Source: Ruminiclostridium papyrosolvens DSM 2782
Lineage (GTDB): Bacteria; Bacillota; Clostridia; Acetivibrionales; DSM-1351
Direction of reading: 5' to 3'
DNA: 64,000 nt
Assembly: GCF_029318685.1 (NCBI RefSeq)
Contig: NZ_CP119677.1
Coordinates: 4,703,001 to 4,767,000 of the forward strand
Positions within the stretch are counted from its first letter, which is position 1, and each line of letters opens with the position of its first letter. A program made the position numbers and the translations under genes. Positions 58,038-64,000 of the stretch are shown piece after piece. Under the pieces are notes generated by a model. That model did no database searches. It had not been told where the DNA came from and saw only the letters and a program-made list of their open reading frames with translations.

Positions 58038-58601
58038 TTATTTTCCCTCCATTTCTTGGGGCTTTTCCATATTACCCACTATTGTCCTTAGCTTGGACAA
58101 TCCTCTTGACAGTCTTTTGTCTATTGTATTTTGTTTAATTCCCATCAGTCCGGATATTTCCTTGGAATTCTGCCCAAGGTAGTATTTTCTGATAAATATT
58201 TCACTATCAGGTTCACCCAAGGCCTTTATAGCTCGAATAAGCATATCTTTGGTCTCGGCATCCATTTCATCTTCAGCAGTATAATCTTCCAAATCTTGTG
58301 TTTCCAGCGAAACAAGATTTGTCACATGCTTTCTATTTTTTCTAAACAAATCTATTGCCCTGCGTTTAGAAAGAACAGCAATATACGCCTTCAGGGTTCC
58401 TTTTTTAAGGTCTATTACACTTCTGTTTTGATATACCTCATAGAAAACCGAGCTGACACATTCTTCTATGTCCTCTATTGAAAAGCATTGACTCAGCTTG
58501 TTATATATAATTGTATAAACCAGACCTGAATAAGTGTCAATGAGCTTCTCCAGACCCTTTTCAGGTTTGTTTTTTAATAAATCCAGTATTTTTTTATCCA
58601 A
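58038..58601 (-). CDS. Sigma-70 family (ECF-type) sigma factor
   Basis: 187 residues. Region 2 from about 15-95: IDTYSGLVYTIIYNKL, DIEECVSSVFYEVYQNRS, and the DNA-melting KAYIAVLSKRRAIDLFRKNRK. Region 4 at 120-180: ALGEPDSEIFIRKYYLGQNSKEISGLMGIKQNTIDKRLSRGLSKLR, a complete helix-turn-helix. TTG start with GGGAAGG spaced 8 nt. The next gene is its probable anti-sigma factor. No clear autoregulatory AAC/CGT promoter was seen upstream. Confidence 0.9.
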   Translation of the reverse strand: MDKKILDLLKNKPEKGLEKLIDTYSGLVYTIIYNKLSQCFSIEDIEECVSSVFYEVYQNRSVIDLKKGTLKAYIAVLSKRRAIDLFRKNRKHVTNLVSLETQDLEDYTAEDEMDAETKDMLIRAIKALGEPDSEIFIRKYYLGQNSKEISGLMGIKQNTIDKRLSRGLSKLRTIVGNMEKPQEMEGK

Positions 58602-58701
58602 ATCCTGTACCTTCCCTTCGAAATTGAAACCGGTTCACTTATTAGTTCGCAGCTACTATTTAAAATCTGACACAAAACCTTTAAAATTATTCTATAAAAA
58701 A

Positions 58702-58723
58702 AGCAGCCCTATAATGAGCTGCT
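58702..58723 (-). terminator. Terminator after the alarmone synthetase gene
   Basis: Minus strand AGCAGC...GCTGCT stem with an unpaired TCATTATAGG loop, then TTTTTTTATAG. Confidence 0.8.
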
Positions 58724-58747
58724 TCATCTCTTTTGATATCAGTATTT

Positions 58748-59440
58748 CTATAAATCACCCTTGTTTAATTCTTCTATTGATTTATAAATGCTTTGCATTT
58801 TAAGATCTGTTTTTGCTATAGTATCTGCGCATTCCTGAAGTTCATGTGCAACTGAAAGCGGTACGGTATCATTGGTTTTATATCTAAGCTGATGCTCAAG
58901 ACTGGCCCAGAAATCCATCGCCATTGTTCTTATTTGTATCTCTACAGGTACTATTTCCTTCCTGTCAGAGAAAAATACAGGAACTGATACAACAAGATGC
59001 AAGCTTCGATAGCCATTCTCTTTTGGGTTTTGAATATAGTCTGTTACTCGCAGCAAAACAATATCATCCTGCTGTGTAAGCATTTTTGCAATCATATATA
59101 TATCATCAATATAATAACATACCACTCTTATTCCGGCGATATCATTAAGGTTTTCTTTAGCCGAATCCAGACTTATCTCATGCTCTCTTCTGCTTAGCTT
59201 TCCAAAAATACTGTTTATTGATTTTATACGGCTTTGCATATGATGTATAGGGTTCCTTTTATGTATAACCTGAAACTCATCATCAAGAATTTCTAATTTT
59301 GTACTTACCTCACGTATCGCTGATTGATACAAATGCTGCATCTCAAAAAAAGATTTTTTAAGGCTGCCAATATCTTCTCCGGTAAATAATTGTTCCAAAC
59401 CGTTTAAGGAGCTGATAGTTGCGGTTTTTTTCATTATCAT
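58748..59440 (-). CDS. Small alarmone synthetase (RelQ/YjbM type)
   Basis: 230 residues, a stand-alone RelA/SpoT synthetase without HD hydrolase or regulatory domains. Makes (p)ppGpp from GTP or GDP and ATP. The conserved core is IAGIRVVCYYIDDIYMIAKML near 97-117, NPKENGYRSLHLVVSVP with the G-loop pattern, and VEIQIRTMAMDFWASLEHQLRYK, including the catalytic Glu-Gln pair. A basic helix RIKSINSIFGKLSRRE precedes it. MIMKK gives two close ATG choices, 59440 and 59434. Upstream TTGACT/TATAGG could be the promoter. Confidence 0.92.
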   Translation of the reverse strand: MIMKKTATISSLNGLEQLFTGEDIGSLKKSFFEMQHLYQSAIREVSTKLEILDDEFQVIHKRNPIHHMQSRIKSINSIFGKLSRREHEISLDSAKENLNDIAGIRVVCYYIDDIYMIAKMLTQQDDIVLLRVTDYIQNPKENGYRSLHLVVSVPVFFSDRKEIVPVEIQIRTMAMDFWASLEHQLRYKTNDTVPLSVAHELQECADTIAKTDLKMQSIYKSIEELNKGDL

Positions 59441-59754
59441 GCTTAATTGTACTCTCCTTTGTATTCGATAGGCTAGTTACCTATACCATGCGTACATTTG
59501 ACAGTCAAAACTGTCTCTACATATATTATATCGGTACAAAGTAAAATAAGTATGAAAAATATATGAATATTTTTAAATAAACTAAATGTTTTTCTACTCA
59601 GGAAGTTTTTTCTAGCTGCCCTTATTTCCTTGCTATAACTGGAAAGGTATGTTTATTGCACTTTTCAGTTATTTCGGGGTATAATTATGTATACTAATTT
59701 TAATAATTTTTCATCATAATTTTAATCACTTAATAATAAATTTATCTGATATCG
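59441..59754. other. Intergenic gap between divergent alarmone synthetase and hydrolase genes
   Basis: AT-rich, 314 nt. Contains a GACAGTTTTGACTGTC inverted repeat (about 59499-59514) and an ATAGG...CCTAT repeat that may serve promoters of either gene. No gene seen. Confidence 0.5.
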
Positions 59755-59778
59755 GTGGAGATATGGCGGGAGATATCC

Positions 59779-60750
59779 ATGAAAATTTTTGTAAAAGCAG
59801 GTATTATAATTTTATTATTGGCTTTTGTTGCGGTTCTGGCTGCCGGTTTTTATTTTTATGATCTTTCGGTTGCCCGCACAAAAAAAACATTTTTGGCTGA
59901 AGATGCAGCTCTTAAAAAGTCCGTTATGGTAACCACTGAAATTGAACTTAAAAAAACGTCATCAGAATTTACAGATGATGTTGACTGGTTGAGCAAACAA
60001 GCCTATGAGACAGTTGGTATTGTATCTTTTGACGGGCTGAACCTGCAGGGATACTATATCAGCGCGGAATCCCCATCCGTGAATACAGTTATATTGTCTC
60101 ACGGTTATTCCTCAAAGGGGCTGTGGATGGGTTTATATGCCAAGCTGTATAATATGTTGGGTTATAACGTTCTTATGCCTGACAGCAGAGGCCACGGCAG
60201 CAGCGAAGGAAATTACATAGGATTTGGCTGGGTAGACAGAAAGGATTATTTGAAATGGATTGATTTCGTCATTAAAAAAACAGGCCCTGATACCAATATA
60301 GTTCTTCATGGGGTCTCCATGGGAGGAGCAACGGTTCTCATGACCGGCGGAGAGAACCTCCCCTCCAATGTAAAGGCCATTGTATCTGACTGTGCCTATA
60401 CCTCGGTGAAGGATGAACTCTCCTATCAAATGTCAAGGATATATCATCTTCCGTCTTTCCCTCTGCTTAATGTCACTAGTCTTATTACCAAAATAAAGGC
60501 AGGGTTTACTTTTGAGGAAGCTTCCGCTCTTAATCAGGTAAAAAAAAGCAAGACCCCTACACTTTTTATTCACGGCGGTAATGATGAATTCGTTCCTACC
60601 AGTATGGTAAACCAGTTGTTTGAGGCGTGCAGAAGTGAAAAAGAGCTTTTCATCGTCCCCGGTGCCGGCCACGGAGCTGCATTAGATGCAGACCCCGACG
60701 GTTATATTGCCAAGGTAAAGGATTTCACAGAAAAATACATTAACAAATAA
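59779..60750 (+). CDS. Alpha/beta hydrolase, membrane-anchored or secreted
   Basis: 323 residues from ATG 59779, which has GGGAG at proper spacing; GTG 59755 is in frame but unsupported. An N-terminal hydrophobic segment (AGIIILLLAFVAVLAAGFYFY) acts as signal or anchor. Catalytic Ser in VLHGVSMGGATVLM, oxyanion HGYSSKGLWMG, Asp in GGNDEFVP and His in GAGHGAALD. Same family as YqkD/YtmA-type extracellular hydrolases of unknown substrate. Monocistronic on the plus strand. Confidence 0.88.
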   Translation: MKIFVKAGIIILLLAFVAVLAAGFYFYDLSVARTKKTFLAEDAALKKSVMVTTEIELKKTSSEFTDDVDWLSKQAYETVGIVSFDGLNLQGYYISAESPSVNTVILSHGYSSKGLWMGLYAKLYNMLGYNVLMPDSRGHGSSEGNYIGFGWVDRKDYLKWIDFVIKKTGPDTNIVLHGVSMGGATVLMTGGENLPSNVKAIVSDCAYTSVKDELSYQMSRIYHLPSFPLLNVTSLITKIKAGFTFEEASALNQVKKSKTPTLFIHGGNDEFVPTSMVNQLFEACRSEKELFIVPGAGHGAALDADPDGYIAKVKDFTEKYINK

Positions 60751-60754
60751 TCCT

Positions 60755-62302
60755 TTAAGGTACTTCCATTTCAAATGACACGCAGAAGTTTGGAAGCGGT
60801 TTCCCGCTGTTATATCCCACAAGGGGGTCTGAATCCTTCAGAAGTCCCCACCTGCATGTGCCTCCTGTTCTCTTTGTTCCGGCTGTCAAAGCGTATCCCA
60901 CCTTGACTCCCGTTGACGGCACATCTCCGTCACAGGTTATTTTCACGGAATCACCTGTTATTTCAACTGATTGTATGGTTATTCTCTTACTTTGTGTGTA
61001 TACTTCAAAGCCTTTTCCGTTTTTCCATTCTGTCAGGGTGCTTTGATTTGGCTCAGGTAGCGTAGTATCCCAAACCAGTGGCCCTACCGGCACATGGAAC
61101 TTCACTGTTATAACATTTCCGCTTTTCTCTACCCTTGTAGGCTGTAGAGGCTGCCAATCATGTCCACGGACTACTCTTTCGTAATAAACCTTGGCATACT
61201 GCTCTCCTAAATGCTGATATCCGTTTGCTGTCAGATGGACTCCGTCAACGGCATATTCTCTTTGATAGTTTGGCCCTACGCAGACCATGTCGCCGGGATA
61301 ATCCAAGCCTGCCTTCCATTGTATCAGTGTAGATGTGGCAGTTCCCACACTTCCGCAGGAGTTCTGCTGAACAATGAACATGGGTATATTCTGTGTCTGT
61401 CCTGTGATAGCCTTAATATCCTCATTGTAGTCTGCCCATAATTTACGGAGCTCATTTTCATAGTTTGTGTTGCCTGCATCCCTCTCACCATGTGTCATTA
61501 TAACAGCACCTACTCCATAGGTTTTGCCAGCCTGTTGTGCAAGGCGTTTTATTGCTTGGACTTCAAATATAGTAGCTGTATATGCACGTCCTGAATAAGT
61601 GGTTTCGGGTGCACCTTTACTGAGGGCATCAATACCCTGTCCTGTTTCGCCAATGGCAGTATGTACTGAAACATAGTCTTTTCCCGAAGCATTTCTTACC
61701 AGAGCTGTGATTTGGTTAGCCATTGCTGTATGTGGCGTTTCTCCGAATATGTTCCCCGGGTATGCACCTCCGTAGTAATAGCCGTACTCCCTCACAGGCT
61801 CAACCAGAGGAATCATCCTGAACAGGCTATTATCTGGGTCAAATGGAGGAAAATTAACCTTTTCCAGTGAAAGCTTCAGGTTGTTAAAGGGCTGTTGGGT
61901 CGTAACCGGAGGATTTCCTTCCGCACCGACCGCAAGGCTTTGTCCCGTACCTATAATTCCTGCCCAGTCCCAAGGGATTTTAACATTGCTGATAGATTCC
62001 ACGGGAAATTTGCTAATTAGTCCAAGTAAATAGCTTTTCAACAAAGCATAATCCAGAACATCAACAGCCCCATCCCCGTTTAAATCGGCATACCTAAAGC
62101 GGTCGCCTCCCGGGAATCCTTTTTCGTTATCCAACAAATAAATTTTAAATGCTGCGAGGTCTAGACCGTCAACACTGCCGTCGCCGTTCAAATCTCCATA
62201 AATATCCGATGCAGCAGCATTGGATATGGAAATATTACTTGTGACAGAGCAGATAAGAGCGAGAATTGTTAAAAAGACAAGAACCCTTCTTGTTTTTTTC
62301 AT
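60755..62302 (-). CDS. Cellulosomal SGNH-type carbohydrate esterase with N-terminal dockerin
   Basis: 515 residues from ATG 62302, with AAGGA about 10 nt upstream; GTG 62311 lies on it and is rejected. Signal peptide to about residue 30 (VLVFLTILALICSVTSNISI). Residues about 38-100 are a type I dockerin of two calcium loops: DLNGDGSVDGLDLAAFKIYLL and DLNGDGAVDVLDYALLKSYLL, whose recognition positions (Gly-Leu, Val-Leu) look like the C. cellulolyticum type. The catalytic part has GTGQSLAVG (nucleophile Ser), THGERDAGN and DGVHLTANGYQHL, giving Ser-Asp-His for a sialate/acetylxylan-like esterase. Most dockerins are C-terminal, so this order is unusual. Confidence 0.88.
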   Translation of the reverse strand: MKKTRRVLVFLTILALICSVTSNISISNAAASDIYGDLNGDGSVDGLDLAAFKIYLLDNEKGFPGGDRFRYADLNGDGAVDVLDYALLKSYLLGLISKFPVESISNVKIPWDWAGIIGTGQSLAVGAEGNPPVTTQQPFNNLKLSLEKVNFPPFDPDNSLFRMIPLVEPVREYGYYYGGAYPGNIFGETPHTAMANQITALVRNASGKDYVSVHTAIGETGQGIDALSKGAPETTYSGRAYTATIFEVQAIKRLAQQAGKTYGVGAVIMTHGERDAGNTNYENELRKLWADYNEDIKAITGQTQNIPMFIVQQNSCGSVGTATSTLIQWKAGLDYPGDMVCVGPNYQREYAVDGVHLTANGYQHLGEQYAKVYYERVVRGHDWQPLQPTRVEKSGNVITVKFHVPVGPLVWDTTLPEPNQSTLTEWKNGKGFEVYTQSKRITIQSVEITGDSVKITCDGDVPSTGVKVGYALTAGTKRTGGTCRWGLLKDSDPLVGYNSGKPLPNFCVSFEMEVP

Positions 62303-62473
62303 GATATACACGTCCTTTTTGCAATTTTGTTAATTCTTTGTTTCGTATACATTAAATGTATTTATTTACATATTCTATTTTCAGTGCAATTTATCCTTTA
62401 AAGTTGTTTATTTATTGAATTACGCCTGCTGGTGTGATATATTATTTACAAACAGATGATTGGAGTTGGAAAG

Positions 62474-62482
62474 ATGAAGTAA
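62474..62482 (+). CDS. Candidate two-residue leader peptide (Met-Lys)
   Basis: ATG AAG TAA with GGAG 8 nt upstream, inside the ABC-F attenuator leader. It is too short to be proven from sequence. Confidence 0.35.
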   Translation: MK

Positions 62483-62635
62483 TATTTCTTGCTGATTTAA
62501 AGCATAACCAAACAATATTTTTTTGGGAGTAATCCCTTGTTTTGTTGTGTACGCAAGAAAGTTATTTATTTTTTCGGCTCATTCCATATATCCTTTAATC
62601 CCCGTCCTCGGAAGACGGGTCCTTGTTGTATTTTT

Positions 62636-62671
62636 ATGAGCTGCAAAAAATTTAACTTTTTTGCAGCTCAT
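62636..62671 (+). terminator. Attenuator hairpin before the ABC-F gene
   Basis: A 15 bp stem ATGAGCTGCAAAAAA/TTTTTTGCAGCTCAT, loop TTTAAC, then ATTTTTTGC. It ends about 25 nt before the ATG. Confidence 0.9.
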
Positions 62672-62696
62672 ATTTTTTGCATAGGAGGATATTTTT

Positions 62697-64000
62697 ATGT
62701 CTTTAATTAACGTTACTAATCTGACTTTTGCCTATGACGGCAGTTATGATAATATATTTGAAAATGTAAGCTTCCAGATAGATACTGACTGGAAGCTGGG
62801 CTTTACCGGGAGAAATGGCAGGGGAAAAACTACCTTCCTCAATCTCCTGTTGGGCAAGTATGAATACAGCGGTAGTATTTCATCAAAAGCTCCCTTTGAG
62901 TATTTCCCTTACGAGGTTAAAAACAAGGAAAACAATACCATAGATGTTATAGAAGAAATCTTTCCCAATTATGTTCTATGGGAGGTTATGCGTGAACTGT
63001 CGCTATTGGAGGTTGACGAGGATGTTTTATACAGGCCTTTTAGTACTCTGTCTAACGGAGAGCAGACAAAGGTTATGCTTGCAGCACTTTTTCTCAAAGA
63101 GAACAGTTTTTTGCTTATTGATGAGCCTACAAACCATCTGGATATAGATGCCAGAAAAGTTGTCAGCGATTATCTTCGAACAAAGCATGGTTTTATTTTG
63201 GTTTCACATGACAGGGCTTTCCTTGATAATTGTATTGACCATGTTCTTTCAATAAATAAAACAGATATTGAAATTCAGAAGGGAGATTTTTCTTCCTGGT
63301 GGGCAAACAAAGAACTGCAGGATAGCTATGAACTGGCAGAAAACGATAAGCTAAAAAAAGATATCAAAAGACTGTCAGAGGCTGCAAAGCGAACAGCCGA
63401 TTGGTCTAATAAAGCAGAAGCCAAAAAGATTGGCTTTGACCCTGCCATCACTGAAAAAAATATAGGACGCAGGCCATATCAGGGAGCTAAAGCAAAAAAA
63501 ATGATGAGCCGTTCAAAGTCCATACAAGAAAGACAGCAATCGGCTATCGAGGATAAATCCAAGCTGCTAAAGAATATTGAAAGCTCTGAAAAACTAAAAA
63601 TTTCACAACTGAGTTTTCACACAGACAGACTTGTTGAATTGGAAAATGTCTCTGTTTTTTATGGAGATAAAACAGCTTGCCATGACGTGACTTTTACCAT
63701 AGAGCAAGGGGACAGAATAGCCCTGACAGGTAAAAACGGTTCAGGCAAATCAAGTATTATTAAGCTTATCTGCGGTGAAGACATTAATTATACCGGAACT
63801 TTCAGGAAATCAAACCAGCTGCGGATTTCTTACGTGTCCCAGAATACGGCACATCTTTACGGAAATTTAAAGGAGTATGCCACAGCCAACGAGATTGACG
63901 AAAGCCTTTTCAAGGCTATTTTACGTAAGCTTGATTTCTCAAGAATACAGTTTGAAAAAGATATTTCTGATTTCAGCGGAGGACAAAAGAAAAAAGTCTT
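62697..64000 (+). CDS. ABC-F ribosomal protection ATPase, Lsa-like (3' end outside window)
   Basis: 434 codons visible, starting ATG 62697 with AGGAGGAT. Two ATPase modules in one chain without membrane helices. First module: Walker A GRNGRGKTT, signature FSTLSNGEQTK, Walker B FLLIDEPTNHLD and H-loop LVSHDRAF. A linker of about 80 residues rich in Lys and Gln (KSIQERQQSAIEDKSKLLK) is the antibiotic resistance domain. The second module starts DRIALTGKNGSGKSS and is cut near its signature (DFSGGQKKKV). The N-terminal sequence MSLINVTNLTFAYDGSYDN fits the Lsa/Vga family, which releases lincosamide, pleuromutilin and streptogramin A drugs from ribosomes. Resistance itself is inferred. Confidence 0.88.
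   Translation, partial: MSLINVTNLTFAYDGSYDNIFENVSFQIDTDWKLGFTGRNGRGKTTFLNLLLGKYEYSGSISSKAPFEYFPYEVKNKENNTIDVIEEIFPNYVLWEVMRELSLLEVDEDVLYRPFSTLSNGEQTKVMLAALFLKENSFLLIDEPTNHLDIDARKVVSDYLRTKHGFILVSHDRAFLDNCIDHVLSINKTDIEIQKGDFSSWWANKELQDSYELAENDKLKKDIKRLSEAAKRTADWSNKAEAKKIGFDPAITEKNIGRRPYQGAKAKKMMSRSKSIQERQQSAIEDKSKLLKNIESSEKLKISQLSFHTDRLVELENVSVFYGDKTACHDVTFTIEQGDRIALTGKNGSGKSSIIKLICGEDINYTGTFRKSNQLRISYVSQNTAHLYGNLKEYATANEIDESLFKAILRKLDFSRIQFEKDISDFSGGQKKKV

Larger units (their letters stand above)
62303..62696 (+). promoter_or_regulatory. ABC-F gene leader: uORF, antiterminator and attenuator
   Basis: The gap contains a two-codon upstream ORF: GGAG (62462-62465), then ATG AAG TAA (62474-62482). 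The sequence TTATTTTTTCGGCTCAT (62566-62582) mirrors the 3' arm of the strong terminator ATGAGCTGCAAAAAA (62636-62650) / TTTTTTGCAGCTCAT (62657-62671) and could compete for its 5' arm. A CCCGTC...GACGGG stem lies between. The T-run and then AGGAGG follow. This fits ribosome-stalling control of resistance ABC-F genes, in which a drug-stalled ribosome on a mini-ORF allows read-through. Confidence 0.65.

Noticed and set aside
58601-58660. Autoregulatory ECF promoter before the sigma factor
   Set aside because: A TGAACCGG motif is present, but spacing to any CG-type -10 is too short (about 11 nt).

Overview
The window looks like chromosomal DNA from a low-GC, spore-forming, fermentative clostridium of the cellulolytic (Ruminiclostridium / Clostridium cellulolyticum) type. 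The evidence is a secreted esterase with a dockerin (cellulosome attachment module), AdhE and HydE of anaerobic fermentation, the spore protein YtaF, collagen-like exosporium-type proteins, T-box leaders and strong AGGAGG ribosome sites. Species assignment is inference.

Layout. 1-7.1 kb: serS (cut by the window edge) behind a serine T-box, an HD-domain protein, a PatB/MalY-type C-S lyase, cysK, split coaB and coaC, and the hydrogenase maturase hydE. 7.1-10.6 kb: a small PH-like protein, then the kdgA-kdgK operon for 2-keto-3-deoxygluconate, with a divergent GntR regulator and a good promoter/operator between them. 10.6-15.8 kb: a membrane protein probably starting at ATT, an iron alcohol dehydrogenase, and adhE behind a promoter flanked by two Rex-like sites. 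15.8-19.4 kb: a B12-type uptake operon (btuF-btuC-btuD) under a cobalamin riboswitch. 19.5-26 kb: deoB, a CapA-like phosphoesterase, an LtaS-like enzyme, a nucleoid-associated protein and a TPR protein. 26-30.6 kb: an AT-rich island with a secreted 142-residue protein, two FtsX-like permeases, an ATPase and a membrane-anchored protein, next to a dead transposase fragment. 31-33 kb: an SGNH hydrolase, a DUF1836 protein and ytaF. 33.2-40 kb: a complete trpEGDCFBA operon behind a tryptophan T-box.

40.3-49.7 kb is a surface-glycoprotein cluster: two paralogous collagen-like proteins (58 and 284 Gly-X-Y triplets, mostly Gly-Ala-Thr and Gly-Pro-Thr) with near-identical N-terminal domains and promoter regions, flanked by a glycosyltransferase-methyltransferase-methyltransferase fusion and a GT2-TPR glycosyltransferase. 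49.7-64 kb: an aldo/keto reductase, a eukaryotic-type hexokinase, an uncharacterised protein, an N-acetylmuramoyl-L-alanine amidase, a chemoreceptor preceded by a possible 47-residue ORF, a sigma factor with a DUF4179 partner, a small alarmone synthetase, an alpha/beta hydrolase, the dockerin esterase, and an Lsa-like ABC-F gene (cut by the edge) behind an attenuator leader.

The least explained signal is a family of four fold-back repeats (two of about 227 bp, two of about 65 bp). They share terminal inverted repeats, and every copy lies between convergent genes. The two long copies form nested hairpins and differ by a compensatory base-pair change in the central stem, so they may be structured elements rather than inert debris. 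Other leads are the secreted-protein/ABC operon, the ABC-F leader with a two-residue upstream ORF and a duplicated terminator arm, and the collagen glycosylation cluster.
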